From contig CALVLD010000002.1 in assembly GCA_944336475.1 (NCBI GenBank), positions 1 through 64,000 of the forward strand: 64,000 nt of DNA, written 5' to 3'. This document shows, piece after piece, positions 26,667 to 36,204 of this stretch. Numbering within the stretch: the first letter of the stretch is position 1; every line of letters begins with the position of its first letter. A model generated the notes under the pieces. That model did not search any database. It was not told where the DNA came from and saw only the letters and a program-made list of their open reading frames with translations. The translations under genes were made by a program, and so were the position numbers. Source of the stretch: an uncultured Clostridia bacterium. Lineage in GTDB: Bacteria > Bacillota > Clostridia > Christensenellales > CAG-138.

Positions 26667-28550
26667 ATGACAAAAAAGCAGAAGAGGCTGCTGATTCGCA
26701 TATCCATATCCGCCATTCTTTTCATTTTGGCATGGTGCGCTTCGGAACTTATTCCCCTTAAAGGGCTGATACGCACGGCAGCTTTCCTCATTCCGTATTT
26801 CGTTATAGGATACGACATACTCCTGCGAGCTGTCCGCAACATATTCGGCGGACAGGTGTTCGATGAAAACTTCCTCATGTCTATAGCAACGATAGGCGCG
26901 TTCGCCATAGGCGAGCTTCCAGAGGCGGTCGCTGTAATGCTCTTCTATCAGGTGGGGGAGTTGTTTCAGGGCATCGCTGTCAGCCGCAGCCGCAGATCCA
27001 TCGCTGCGCTCATGGACATACGCCCCGATCATGCAAATGTACTGCGCAGCGGTATGGAAGAAAGGGTCTCTCCTGATGAAGTGAGAGTGGGGGAAACAAT
27101 AATCGTCCGCTCCGGAGAGCGTATACCGTTGGACGGCGTGATAACCGAGGGCTTCACTACCGTGAACAACTCTGCGCTTACGGGCGAGTCACTGCCCCAG
27201 GACAGACAGGTTGGGGAGAGCGTTATAAGCGGAACCGTGAATATAAGCGGGGTTATACAGGTGCGTGTAACCAATGCGTACGCCGAGAGTACGGTAAAGC
27301 GCATACTCGACCTTGTGGAGAACTCTGCGGCAAAAAAGGCAAGGACGGAAAACTTCATAACGCGATTCTCACGATACTACACACCCTGCGTAGTCATAGC
27401 CGCAGTGCTGCTTGCCGTGCTGCCCCCACTGGTGTTCAACGGTGGCTGGGAGGACTGGATAGGCCGTGCACTGACGTTCCTCGTAGTGTCCTGCCCGTGC
27501 GCACTCGTCATATCTGTGCCGCTATCGTTCTTCGGCGGCATAGGAGGCGCATCAAGAAGGGGCATACTCATAAAGGGCGCTAACTATATCGAGGCACTCT
27601 CCAAGGTGGATACGGTTGTGTTTGATAAGACCGGTACGCTTACGCGCGGCAGCTTCTCCGTGACGGCGATACATCCGCAGGTCATGTCCGCTCCGGAGCT
27701 GCTCGATATTGCGGCCTTGGCCGAGAGCTACTCCAATCATCCCATTGCCGAGTCGATAGTACGTGAGCACAAGGGGCATATTGACATGACCAGGATCGGA
27801 TGTGTGACCGAGATGGCAGGGAAGGGGGTGTGTGCTGAAATAGACGGCAGACAGGTACTTGCAGGCAGCGAAAGGCTCCTTAAGGAGCACGGCATAGCCC
27901 CCCATGGCGAGTGCGAATGTCTAAGGGAATGTGCGGTGGGTACCACTGTACACATTGCTGTGAACGGCGCCTACTGCGGCCATATAGTCATAGCCGATGA
28001 GGTCAAGGCGGAGGCCGCTTCTGCGATAAAAAAGCTGAGTGAGCTGCGCATATCCGAGATACAGATGTTAACGGGCGATACCGAGGCCGTCGGAACGGCC
28101 GTAGGGAGGATATTGGGGATCGACGCAGTACACTCCGAGCTGCTGCCGGATGGCAAGGTGGAGCTGGTCGAACGCCTGCTTGAACATAAAAAGAAGGGCA
28201 CAACGTTAGCATTCGTGGGTGACGGGGTGAACGATGCTCCCGTGCTGTCACGCTCGGACGTGGGCATTGCAATGGGCGCACTCGGCAGCGACGCCGCAAT
28301 AGAGGCCGCTGATGTCGTGCTGACCGATGATGACCCCCAAAAGGTGGCAGAGGCTATACGCCTCTCACGCCGTACCATGCGGATAGTGCGGCAGAACATT
28401 GCATTCGCCCTTATTGTCAAGGGGGCGGTGCTGCTACTCGGCGCACTGGACATTGCCGGAATGTGGGTGGCTGTATTCGCCGATGTAGGCGTTTCGGTGC
28501 TTGCCATACTCAACGCCACCAGAGCATTGAGGCCAACCAACAGATGCTAA
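26667..28550 (+). CDS. cadA: P1B-type heavy-metal (Zn/Cd/Pb) exporting ATPase
   Basis: A 627-residue pump. Key parts are two N-terminal helix pairs, the actuator loop (LTGESLPQ), the ion-binding SCPCALVIS, the phosphorylation site DKTGTLTRG, the nucleotide-site SNHPIAES and GDGVNDAPVLS. The last helices carry K and FADVGVSVLAILNA, the lysine/aspartate pattern of the P1B-2 (Zn2+/Cd2+/Pb2+) group. It lacks an N-terminal HMA domain, which is supplied by the preceding gene. The ATG follows GCAGGAGG. The operon ends in a strong terminator. Confidence 0.95.
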   Translation: MTKKQKRLLIRISISAILFILAWCASELIPLKGLIRTAAFLIPYFVIGYDILLRAVRNIFGGQVFDENFLMSIATIGAFAIGELPEAVAVMLFYQVGELFQGIAVSRSRRSIAALMDIRPDHANVLRSGMEERVSPDEVRVGETIIVRSGERIPLDGVITEGFTTVNNSALTGESLPQDRQVGESVISGTVNISGVIQVRVTNAYAESTVKRILDLVENSAAKKARTENFITRFSRYYTPCVVIAAVLLAVLPPLVFNGGWEDWIGRALTFLVVSCPCALVISVPLSFFGGIGGASRRGILIKGANYIEALSKVDTVVFDKTGTLTRGSFSVTAIHPQVMSAPELLDIAALAESYSNHPIAESIVREHKGHIDMTRIGCVTEMAGKGVCAEIDGRQVLAGSERLLKEHGIAPHGECECLRECAVGTTVHIAVNGAYCGHIVIADEVKAEAASAIKKLSELRISEIQMLTGDTEAVGTAVGRILGIDAVHSELLPDGKVELVERLLEHKKKGTTLAFVGDGVNDAPVLSRSDVGIAMGALGSDAAIEAADVVLTDDDPQKVAEAIRLSRRTMRIVRQNIAFALIVKGAVLLLGALDIAGMWVAVFADVGVSVLAILNATRALRPTNRC

Positions 28551-28561
28551 ACGGCAAACAA

Positions 28562-28600
28562 CGTCCCCGTGTCCAAATGGACACGGGGACGATTTTTATT
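28562..28600 (+). terminator. Terminator of the metal operon
   Basis: A perfect 13-bp stem (28562-28574 with 28579-28591), an AAAT loop, then ATTTTTATT. It sits only 6 bp beyond the convergent ftsZ stop and may also act for ftsZ, with a weaker T run. Confidence 0.92.
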
Positions 28601-28605
28601 CTCCA

Positions 28606-29874
28606 TCAGCCGTCGGAGCCGCTATTGCCCTTGCGGAGAAAGGCGGGAACATCCAGCACATTGCGCGGATTGTAGCCGTTAGTTTTGGCATTGTTGCGAC
28701 CGTTGTTTATACCGCGCTTGGGTACGGGCTTCTCCTCCGGTATCTGGGGGGTGTACCTGTCCTCGGGGATGGGATCCCTGCGGATACCACGATTTGAACC
28801 GTTCATATCGGGAAATATCGGCTTGTCATTGCGCAGCGATGACGACCTCGAAGTGGGCTCTGAGACGCTCTCCGTATTGGGCGCAGACTCACGCCTGTCG
28901 CTCTGCAGTTCCTCCGGCCAATCAAAGCCAGTGGCAATGACCGTGACACGCACGGAATCGCCAAGGGACTCGTCGATCCCCATTGCCCAGATTATGTATG
29001 CATTTGTGTCTGCGGCATTCTCAATAAGCTCCGCTGCCTCGCTCACCTCAAGGAGACCGAGCGTAGAGCCACCAACCACATTGAGCAGCACGCCCCTTGC
29101 CCCGTCAATGCTCGTCTCAAGCAGTGGCGAAGCGATGGCCTGCTTGGTGGCCTCAATACAGCGCTTGTCGCCCTTTGCAATGCCTATGCCCATGTGAGCC
29201 ATGCCTCGCTCACTCATTATGGTACGAACATCTGCAAAATCGCTGTTGATCATTGAGGGGTAGGTGATGAGATCCGAGATGCCCTGTACACCCTGGCGCA
29301 GAACATCGTCTGCAACACGTAGAGCCTCGTCCGCAGGTGCATTGCCTACTATGGAGAGCAGGCGCTGATTGGGGATGACGATAAGCGTATCCACAACATC
29401 ACGCAGATTCTGGATGCCAACAATGGCATTGCGCATGCGTGCCCTTCCTTCGAAAAGGAACGGTTTTGTAACAACGCCGACGGTGAGTATCCCCATATCC
29501 TTTGCGGCCTTTGCAACTATCGGCGCTGCGCCGGTACCTGTGCCGCCGCCCATGCCGGCAGTGATAAAGACAAGATCTGCACCCCGCATGGCATCGGTTA
29601 TAGCCTCAACGCTTTCCTCTGCGGCAGCTTTGCCAACCTCGGGCTTTGCGCCGGCGCCAAGACCCCGCGTTGCCTTTTCGCCTATCTGTACCTTGATATC
29701 GGCCTTGGAGTTAAAAAGCGCCTGCTTGTCGGTATTGATGGAGATGAATTCAACGCCGTTCAGGTTACACTCAACCATACGGTTGACCGCATTGCCGCCT
29801 GCGCCGCCTACACCTACCACCTTAAGCTGGGCTATGGGCCCCCTGTCGTTATCGATTTCAATATCAAATGCCAT
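28606..29874 (-). CDS. ftsZ: Cell division GTPase FtsZ
   Basis: A 422-residue tubulin homologue that forms the Z-ring. It shows [11 protein letters not shown], the GTP signature [10 protein letters not shown] and the T7 loop region around [12 protein letters not shown] long variable linker (about residues 320-405) precedes the conserved C-terminal peptide DVPAFLRKG, which binds FtsA and other partners. The ATG follows a GGAGG-like site about 20 bp after ftsA. It is the last gene of the dcw cluster. Confidence 0.97.
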   Translation of the reverse strand: MAFDIEIDNDRGPIAQLKVVGVGGAGGNAVNRMVECNLNGVEFISINTDKQALFNSKADIKVQIGEKATRGLGAGAKPEVGKAAAEESVEAITDAMRGADLVFITAGMGGGTGTGAAPIVAKAAKDMGILTVGVVTKPFLFEGRARMRNAIVGIQNLRDVVDTLIVIPNQRLLSIVGNAPADEALRVADDVLRQGVQGISDLITYPSMINSDFADVRTIMSERGMAHMGIGIAKGDKRCIEATKQAIASPLLETSIDGARGVLLNVVGGSTLGLLEVSEAAELIENAADTNAYIIWAMGIDESLGDSVRVTVIATGFDWPEELQSDRRESAPNTESVSEPTSRSSSLRNDKPIFPDMNGSNRGIRRDPIPEDRYTPQIPEEKPVPKRGINNGRNNAKTNGYNPRNVLDVPAFLRKGNSGSDG

Positions 29875-29895
29875 AAAACTATCCCTCCGCTTTTA

Positions 29896-31068
29896 TCAGT
29901 TGGTAAATATTTCCTTGAAGCTGCGCACAATAGAATTGCGCCTTTGCATTTTCAGCTGCTGACCGCATCTGAAGAGGATAAAGTCTGCAAGTCCGAATGC
30001 CGCCGCATAATTGACCGAGCTGTGCGAGCTCATCCAGGGCATCGTCACCTCGACGTCACGGCAGATGCGATGGGCAAGGAACTCCTTTGCCCCGCGCATG
30101 AGCGCAAGACCTCCGCCAACGAGCCACACACGGGCATCGCCTGCGCCGATTTCATCGATGGAATCACCGATCATGTCGCAGATCTCCTCCACACGGGACT
30201 CAATTATCAACTGGATGAGCGAATGTTCGATCTCAAACACTCCCTCATTGGGAATGCGCACCCGCTCAACGCTGCTGCCGTAGTCGAGCGAGAAAACGTA
30301 GCGCCTTTTAATATCCTCCGCTACGGATTCAGGAAGCCTGAGCCCATAGCAGATATCCGATGTGATATGCCGTCCTCCCGCACCTATGGTGTCGGAGATT
30401 ATGGGAGCATTGCCCCGGAACAGGGTTATGTCCGTGTGCGAGTGGCCGCAGTCGATCAGTATCGCCCCGTGCTGCCTGTCCACTTCAGGTATCGCAAAGC
30501 AGGCGGTGGCAAGGGCGGTGGAGATGAACGACTCCGCAATAAGCCCGAGCGATGCAAGCGCACGATTGACCACGTTGCCAAACTCGACGTCGACATAGCA
30601 GTGCGAAACCTCTGCGGAGAGCCACCTTGCAGGCAGACCAACGGGGGAGCCGTTGACTGCGGAGCGATCCGCCATGAACGCCACGGGAGTGCTGTGCATG
30701 AGACAGAATCCCTCAGGTTGAGGAAAGTCGAGCGAATTCATAATAAGCTCGTCCACATCGTCCTCGGAAACACGCCCGAAACGAGAACGTATTTCGATCT
30801 CGCCAAGCTGTGAATACAGCCTTGTGAAGGGCTGGGGAACGCCGACGCAAACCTCACGCACGCGCAGCGATGCCTCTCGCTCGGCATGGCGTACGGCGCC
30901 CTCTATAGCAGACGCAAGCGTCCGTTCATCGGGAAGGGAACCAAAGGAATAGCCCGCATACTCCATTCTGCCGATTCCACGGACGACTATAGCACCGTCC
31001 GCTTCAGGGCTGACGATCATACATATGACCTTGCTGCTGCCTATATCGAGTATAGCGTTGTGCCGCAT
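29896..31068 (-). CDS. ftsA: Cell division protein FtsA
   Basis: A 390-residue actin-fold protein that tethers FtsZ to the membrane. It has the phosphate loop AILDIGSSKVICMI, an SHS2-like 1C insertion (about 80-160), ILIDCGHSHTDITLF, the adenine motif VWLVGGGLALMRG, and a C-terminal amphipathic helix (RNSIVRSFKEIF) for membrane binding. The ATG at 31068 is 5 bp behind GGGGGA; the frame starts 15 bp earlier at a GTG with no ribosome-binding site. It has its own promoter, so ftsA-ftsZ can be expressed apart from upstream genes. Confidence 0.92.
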   Translation of the reverse strand: MRHNAILDIGSSKVICMIVSPEADGAIVVRGIGRMEYAGYSFGSLPDERTLASAIEGAVRHAEREASLRVREVCVGVPQPFTRLYSQLGEIEIRSRFGRVSEDDVDELIMNSLDFPQPEGFCLMHSTPVAFMADRSAVNGSPVGLPARWLSAEVSHCYVDVEFGNVVNRALASLGLIAESFISTALATACFAIPEVDRQHGAILIDCGHSHTDITLFRGNAPIISDTIGAGGRHITSDICYGLRLPESVAEDIKRRYVFSLDYGSSVERVRIPNEGVFEIEHSLIQLIIESRVEEICDMIGDSIDEIGAGDARVWLVGGGLALMRGAKEFLAHRICRDVEVTMPWMSSHSSVNYAAAFGLADFILFRCGQQLKMQRRNSIVRSFKEIFTN

Positions 31069-31148
31069 CCAAGTCCCCCACACGACTGCTAATGCGCTCC
31101 GACCGAGGTGGGCACCTCAGGGACGCATAACTACATGTATACGTCAAC

Positions 31149-31178
31149 ATTATAGCATGGACACAACATATAGTGCAA
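31149..31178 (-). promoter_or_regulatory. Promoter of ftsA-ftsZ
   Basis: TTGCAC (31173-31178) and TATAAT (31149-31154) with an 18-bp spacer on the minus strand. A hairpin with GAGGTG/CACCTC arms (31111-31124) lies in the leader between this promoter and ftsA. Confidence 0.75.
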
Positions 31179-31242
31179 GGGCTATTGTCAAGATATTTCT
31201 TAATAATTTGTAAAATTATCAAAGCAGGTGTCAAAAGACACG

Positions 31243-32367
31243 CTAAGGGGTCGCCAAAGCCGTTGGTTCAGGCGTTGGTTCAGGGGCAGCAGAAGGCGTT
31301 GCGGTGGGCAGGGGAGTTGTGTGCCCGTATATCACGCGGCCGTTCTCGCCGATATAGATTACATCGGCATCAGGGCCGGAATCAAGCTCCGCAAACGCTC
31401 TTGACATCTTTTCCTCAACGGATGATGCATCGCCTATCCTCACGACAACCCCGGAACGGGTGGTAAACCGAACATCGGCAGGGTTGGAAACGTCTATGGA
31501 TGCTATATCCGTCCTACCGCAGATCGCATGCAGCATCGTTGTGACCGTGTAGGGCAGGAGGTCACCTTTGTCCGCATCTATTGCGACCCCTATCGTGTAG
31601 CCGAGCGTGCTCAGACCATCGACCCTTATGAGACCATCCGTATCCGCATTTCTGCCGATAAACAGCACGAGCCCCGTTTCATCTATTACGAACTGTGTGC
31701 CGTCCATACTGTTTATCACGGCAAATTCTGTGCGCTCCCTCACGTTGATCCGTATGGTGGATGGGAATACGCGCTCAATGCTCAAAAGCTCGATGTACGG
31801 GTCGGAGCTCAGCCGCTCCTCGGCTTCGTCAAAACTGTAGAAATAAAGATTCTTACCCGTGTACAGGCCGGAGAGGTTTATTATCGACTGGCTTGAATGA
31901 CGCTTCATGTCGTTTGACACAACAACGATGCTGTCGACCGCAGTAACGAAGTACAGCACGATCAACGCTCCAACAAGCGATACCAAAAGGATGATGACAA
32001 GCAGAGGCGTGCCGGACTTTGCTCCTTGTGCGCCGTGAGCCCTGACAGGCTTTGCTGCGCTTGCTCTGATGCGACTGTCGTAACCGTGCGCAGCATGGGC
32101 TCTGTTCTTCGCCGGCATGGACGGGGAAGCCTTTTTTTGCCGAGCAGGCTTTTGGGGTTGCTCCGCAGGGGCTTTGACATCTGCCTTTGATGCCTGCTTT
32201 TTTACAGGCTCGTCCATGCGCCTGTTTGCAGTAGCAGAACGTTCCTTTTGAGTGGTGGCGGCGTTTTCAGACCCGCTATCCGAAGGCGGAGCAAACGGAC
32301 GGAGCCCCGAAGGTCCACCCCTGCGATTCTGTATTCCGCCTCGATTGTCTGAAGCGCTACTCGCCAT
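31243..32367 (-). CDS. ftsQ: Cell division protein FtsQ/DivIB
   Basis: A 374-residue bitopic protein of the divisome. A long basic, low-complexity cytoplasmic tail (residues 1-118) precedes one membrane helix (LLVIILLVSLVGALIVLYFV). A POTRA domain follows (IVVVSNDMKRHSSQSIINLSG..., about 145-215) and then the FtsQ beta domain (RINVRERTEFAVI...). The end is a PT-rich tail. The tail is longer than usual. It overlaps ftsW by 11 bp, so translation is likely coupled. Confidence 0.9.
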   Translation of the reverse strand: MASSASDNRGGIQNRRGGPSGLRPFAPPSDSGSENAATTQKERSATANRRMDEPVKKQASKADVKAPAEQPQKPARQKKASPSMPAKNRAHAAHGYDSRIRASAAKPVRAHGAQGAKSGTPLLVIILLVSLVGALIVLYFVTAVDSIVVVSNDMKRHSSQSIINLSGLYTGKNLYFYSFDEAEERLSSDPYIELLSIERVFPSTIRINVRERTEFAVINSMDGTQFVIDETGLVLFIGRNADTDGLIRVDGLSTLGYTIGVAIDADKGDLLPYTVTTMLHAICGRTDIASIDVSNPADVRFTTRSGVVVRIGDASSVEEKMSRAFAELDSGPDADVIYIGENGRVIYGHTTPLPTATPSAAPEPTPEPTALATP

Positions 32368-33532
32368 TCTTTGCCTCCGCCTTGGTATATCTTGAAATAT
32401 TAAGGACTATTCCCATCGCCCACAGGAAGGTGAGGAGCGACGTTCCGCCGTAGCTGACGAAGGGAAGCGTCTGACCTGTCGCAGGTATCGAGCTGGTGAC
32501 AACGGCAACGTTGATGAGCACCTGTATTGCCAATGCGCCCGACAGACCGGCTGCAAACAGGCTGCCAAAGCGCTCGCGACAGTTCATTGCGATTCTGAAA
32601 CCCCGGTACACTATGAACAGATATGCAAAGAGCAGCAGCGAGCACCCGATAAACCCCAACTCCTCACCGATTATCGAAAAAATGAAGTCGCTTTCGTGAT
32701 ATGGCAGAAAGAGCAGCTTTTGACGGCTAGCATTTATGCCCTGCCCGAACATTCCACCGTTGCCCAATGCGTATAGGGATTGCACCACCTGGTAGCCTTC
32801 GGCGGAAGGGTCTGCCCACGGGTCGAGAAAAGTTGTAAGCCTCGACAGACGATAATCCTGGACAAATATCAGCACGAATATGGCGACCAAACCTGTTACA
32901 ATCAGCAGCAGTCTGTGCCAGGCAGTAGTTCCGCCCAGGAAGAGCATGAGATATGTGACAAGGCACAGTATTATCGCCGTTGAGAGGTTGGGCTGGAAAA
33001 GTATCAGCACGCATGGGGGCAAAACGTACAGCAGCGCAGGCAGCATTCCCTTTAGGAAGCTGCGCATCTCCTTCTTTTTCACCGTCATGTAGTTTGCGAG
33101 CACCGCTACCAGTATGACCTTAGAGAACTCCGATGGCTGGAAGCTGAAGCTGCCTACCCTAAACCAGCGTTGAGCGCCGAGCCGTGTATAACCCAATATC
33201 AGTGTGAGCGTCAGCAGTACGATGAGCGCAAGATAGGCCGGAATAGCCACCTTGCGGTAGAACGTATACGGTATAAATATGGACGCAATAAGCACCCCTA
33301 TGCCGAGAAAAAGGAATATAAGCTGACGCTTTACAAAGTAGAGGCCGTCGTCATACTCGCTCTGAGCATAATAATAGCTTGCGGAAAACAGCATCACTAT
33401 CCCAAAAGCGCAGACAAGCAACAAAACTATAAGGAGCATAAAATCAAATTCATGCGCTTTGGTCTTGCCGGCATCAGGCGCCTTTTTTTCGAGAGCTCTT
33501 GTTCCCGAGTCGAGTGTGACGATCTTACCCAT
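32357..33532 (-). CDS. ftsW: Peptidoglycan polymerase FtsW/SpoVE (SEDS family)
   Basis: A 391-residue protein with ten membrane helices. Signatures include RLGAQRWFRVGSFSFQPSEF, the catalytic-loop region PYHESDFIFSIIGEELGF and the C-terminal PFVSYGGTSLL. SEDS proteins polymerise lipid II together with a class B PBP, here probably the product of the upstream PBP gene. The ATG shares its A with the murD stop (TAATG). Its place between murD and ftsQ favours the septal FtsW over RodA. Confidence 0.93.
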   Translation of the reverse strand: MGKIVTLDSGTRALEKKAPDAGKTKAHEFDFMLLIVLLLVCAFGIVMLFSASYYYAQSEYDDGLYFVKRQLIFLFLGIGVLIASIFIPYTFYRKVAIPAYLALIVLLTLTLILGYTRLGAQRWFRVGSFSFQPSEFSKVILVAVLANYMTVKKKEMRSFLKGMLPALLYVLPPCVLILFQPNLSTAIILCLVTYLMLFLGGTTAWHRLLLIVTGLVAIFVLIFVQDYRLSRLTTFLDPWADPSAEGYQVVQSLYALGNGGMFGQGINASRQKLLFLPYHESDFIFSIIGEELGFIGCSLLLFAYLFIVYRGFRIAMNCRERFGSLFAAGLSGALAIQVLINVAVVTSSIPATGQTLPFVSYGGTSLLTFLWAMGIVLNISRYTKAEAKNGE

Positions 33533-34896
33533 TACAGTGAATTAACTATCTCCTTAAATATCCTTCCGCGCTGTTCATAGTCCTCAAACATCCCCCAGCT
33601 TGCGCAGGCTGGGGAGAGGAGCACCGCGTCGCCGGGTTTTGCAAGCGACCGTGCGGTGTGGATCATCTCGGCAAAATCATCCGGTACGGGGTATATATCG
33701 GCATAACCCTCCTCTTTGGCGGCACGCATTATGGCGTCCGTGTTGGAGCCGTTCACCACCACCGCACGCACCTTGCCGCCGAAGGCGCGGAACACGGGGC
33801 GATAGTCGCTCTGCTTATCATAGTTGCCTGCACCCAGAAGAAGTACCGTCGGGGCCTTCATTGCTTCTATGGCCTTTACCGTGGACTCCGGGTTCGTGCC
33901 CTTTGAGTCGTTGTAGTAGGTAACGCCGTCCAGAACCCGAATGAACTCAATACGGTGCTCAACGCCCCGGAATGTGCGGAGCGTACTGCGAACCGCATCG
34001 ATGCAAACGCCCATGCCAAGGGAAAGGCACACGGCGCAGAGAGCATTCTCCAGATTGTGCGCACCTATTATGCCAAGCTCATCGACGGGTATGACCTCTG
34101 TCTCAACGCCATCCAGGCGGAATACAATGATCCCGTTACGCACGAACGCACCCTCGGCAATTTCCAGACTCCTTGAAAACAGGAGCTTTCTGGCACGGGT
34201 ACGGCACTGCATAACGATTGGGTCATCGGCATTCAGCACGGCGATGTCGTCCTCCGTCTGATTCTCAAACATACGCTTCTTCGCCGCTATATATGCCTCC
34301 ATCGAGCCAAAACGGTTTATATGATCCTCCGTGATGTTAAGGAGCCCTGCGGCGTTTGCACGGAAGTCGACAATGCTCTCAAGCTGAAGCGAGGCGGTCT
34401 CCGCAACAACGGTGTCGCCCGCACGGGTCTCCATGGCATGAGCTGCGATGGGCACGCCTATGTTGCCAAGCACAAAAGCCCTGCCGCCATTCTGCTTCAA
34501 GGCATAGTCGGCCTTGAATATCTCGCCGGTGAGAGCCGTTGTGGTGGTCTTGCCGTTTGTGCCGCCGATGCAGACAAACCTGCAATCCCTGTTGCTGAAC
34601 CGATAGCCAAGCTCTATCTCCCCTATGACCTCAATGCCCTTAATTATGGCAGCCTTGACAAACGGACGAAATATCGGAATAACGGGGGACAGCACCATGA
34701 GATCTACCCCATCAAGCAACGCCTCGGGGACGATTCCAAGGCGATTTTCGTATTCGATACCCTCGAGCGCCTTCTCAAGTCCGGATATCTCTGGCTTGAG
34801 ATCGTTTATGATTATCCTCCAACCGTTCGCATAAAGCAGCCTTGCCGAAGCAATGCCGCTTTTTGCCATGCCGACTATCAATGCGGTTTTCTTCAA
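33532..34896 (-). CDS. murD: UDP-N-acetylmuramoylalanine--D-glutamate ligase
   Basis: A 454-residue Mur ligase that adds D-Glu to UDP-MurNAc-L-Ala. The N-terminal Rossmann domain starts TALIVGMAKSGIASA, the ATP site is GTNGKTTTTAL, and the C-terminal domain has YYNDSKGTNPES and LLGAGNYDK. The frame is open upstream to 35178, but those 94 residues are unlike MurD and cover a structured RNA element. The TTG at 34896, 7 bp behind AAAGGA, gives the canonical start. ftsW follows with a TAATG overlap. Confidence 0.95.
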   Translation of the reverse strand: MKKTALIVGMAKSGIASARLLYANGWRIIINDLKPEISGLEKALEGIEYENRLGIVPEALLDGVDLMVLSPVIPIFRPFVKAAIIKGIEVIGEIELGYRFSNRDCRFVCIGGTNGKTTTTALTGEIFKADYALKQNGGRAFVLGNIGVPIAAHAMETRAGDTVVAETASLQLESIVDFRANAAGLLNITEDHINRFGSMEAYIAAKKRMFENQTEDDIAVLNADDPIVMQCRTRARKLLFSRSLEIAEGAFVRNGIIVFRLDGVETEVIPVDELGIIGAHNLENALCAVCLSLGMGVCIDAVRSTLRTFRGVEHRIEFIRVLDGVTYYNDSKGTNPESTVKAIEAMKAPTVLLLGAGNYDKQSDYRPVFRAFGGKVRAVVVNGSNTDAIMRAAKEEGYADIYPVPDDFAEMIHTARSLAKPGDAVLLSPACASWGMFEDYEQRGRIFKEIVNSL

Positions 34897-34966
34897 GATG
34901 ACGTCCTTTCTGCAGCGCCTGCTCTGCGTATCGTATGGTAACGGACGAAAATGTCCCTCAGTTGAT

Positions 34967-35108
34967 AAAAAAGGCCGTTCGACCCGGTGAAGGCGCTTGC
35001 AGGAGGAGAGCCACCCTCTTGCAAGCACCCGCTTGATGCCGATTGCGCTTCGGTCGTACCAAGTGCCAACAAGAAACACGACTGTGGCCGCAATATAGGC
35101 CGAACGGC
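34967..35108 (-). ncRNA. Candidate structured RNA element / attenuator between mraY and murD
   Basis: On the minus strand a 10-bp closing helix (35099-35108 with 34974-34983, one G-U pair) runs directly into TTTTTT. Inside it are three hairpins: GTCGT/ACGAC, CCGA/TCGG, and a 15-position hairpin with 14 pairs and an 8-nt loop (about 34992-35030, core GCTTGCA/TGCAAGC). The layout of a closing stem, a multi-branch core and a U run is that of a terminator-linked regulatory RNA. It lies in a 251-bp gap inside an otherwise tightly packed operon, about 70 bp before the murD start. It matches no riboswitch or T-box that I can recognise. A minus-strand TTGTTT-16-TATATT promoter-like pair overlaps its 5' arm. 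Confidence 0.55.
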
Positions 35109-35110
35109 GT

Positions 35111-35144
35111 AAAAAACAAACTTGAACCGCCCCACAGGGGCAAG
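35111..35144 (-). terminator. Weak terminator-like hairpin after mraY
   Basis: On the minus strand CTTG-CCCC pairs with GGGG-(5-nt bulge)-CAAG, followed by TTTGTTTTTT. The stem is short, so read-through into the RNA element downstream is likely. Confidence 0.5.
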
Positions 35145-35147
35145 TGC

Positions 35148-36173
35148 CTACATAAAGAGCATCAGTGCAATCATGCACGCAAATGCCGTGACTATCATGT
35201 AACCGGCAACTATCTTGGTTTCCGAATGCCCCGTCAGCTCAAAGTGATGGTGCAGGGGAGCCATGCGGAATATCCGCTTTCCGTGCCTCAGCTTATAGGA
35301 ACCGACCTGAAGCACAACGCTTACCGTGGATGCGACTATGCAGCACCCCATCAGCAGGAACAGGAACATGTGGCGGCTGAACAGCACCATTGCGCATATC
35401 GCTCCGCCAAGCGCCATGGAGCCGGTGTCGCCCATGAATACCTTTGCAGGATAGGAGTTGCAGGACAGGAAGCCCAAACAGCCTCCTGCAACGGCAAATG
35501 CAAACACCGCCATGGAGAGCATGCCGTCGCTCTCCGCAACGAGTATGGGGGAATCGGCAAACGCTTTGGAGAATGCTCCTGCAAGATAAAGGAACATCAC
35601 CCCCATAGCCATGGAGTACACGAGCGTCACTCCCGAGGCAAGCCCGTCCACACCGTCGGTGAGGTTTGTACCGTTGACTATGGCGATGACCATGAACATC
35701 ACAAGCGGAATGTATATCCAACCGAGATCAAACGATGTATCGAATGCTGCGCTGTATATCTCAGTGCCGATATGCTTGTAAGCAAATACCGCAACTGCGG
35801 CGGAGAGCAAAAGCTGAGCGATTATCTTCTGATACGCTCGAAGGCCGAGGTTTCTCTTGCGTCTTACCTTGAGGAAGTCGTCGAGAAAACCCACGAATCC
35901 GAATGCTGCCATCGTTATCAGCGACGGCACAGATGTCCAGAATGCTACTTGATATTTCGAAAACGCAAGGACTGCAATGATTATTCCGATTATGAACATT
36001 ATGCCGCCCATGGGAGGGGTTCCCTCCTTTTTGGTGTTGGCATGGGGGCCTTCAGCACGCTCGACCTGGCCGAATTTCAAACGGCGCAGAAGCGGTATGA
36101 ATATCGGCGCAAGTGCCATGACCACCGCTGCAGCAACCATAAAGGCTAGTGCAATTCTGTAAAAATCGTGCAT
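35148..36173 (-). CDS. mraY: Phospho-N-acetylmuramoyl-pentapeptide-transferase
   Basis: A 341-residue membrane enzyme with ten helices. It attaches phospho-MurNAc-pentapeptide to undecaprenyl phosphate to make lipid I. Motifs are KKEGTPPMGGIMF, GFLDDFLKVRRKRNLGL, NGTNLTDGVDGLASG and APLHHHFELTG, covering the aspartate pair and the HHH motif. The ATG at 36173 lies behind GGAGG; the longer frame to 36284 enters the end of murE and is not used. No murF lies beside it. Confidence 0.97.
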   Translation of the reverse strand: MHDFYRIALAFMVAAAVVMALAPIFIPLLRRLKFGQVERAEGPHANTKKEGTPPMGGIMFIIGIIIAVLAFSKYQVAFWTSVPSLITMAAFGFVGFLDDFLKVRRKRNLGLRAYQKIIAQLLLSAAVAVFAYKHIGTEIYSAAFDTSFDLGWIYIPLVMFMVIAIVNGTNLTDGVDGLASGVTLVYSMAMGVMFLYLAGAFSKAFADSPILVAESDGMLSMAVFAFAVAGGCLGFLSCNSYPAKVFMGDTGSMALGGAICAMVLFSRHMFLFLLMGCCIVASTVSVVLQVGSYKLRHGKRIFRMAPLHHHFELTGHSETKIVAGYMIVTAFACMIALMLFM

Positions 36174-36204
36174 TTTAAGTATCCTCCGTATTATTGTGTG
36201 AAGC

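Noticed and set aside
34967-35108. T-box leader for murD (an AGAGGGTGG string is present)
   Set aside because: The string is part of the large hairpin loop, there is no T-box antiterminator context or specifier loop, and murD is not a usual T-box target.
34897-35178. A 94-residue N-terminal extension of MurD
   Set aside because: Unlike any MurD, it covers the structured RNA element, and a TTG with a ribosome-binding site gives the canonical start.
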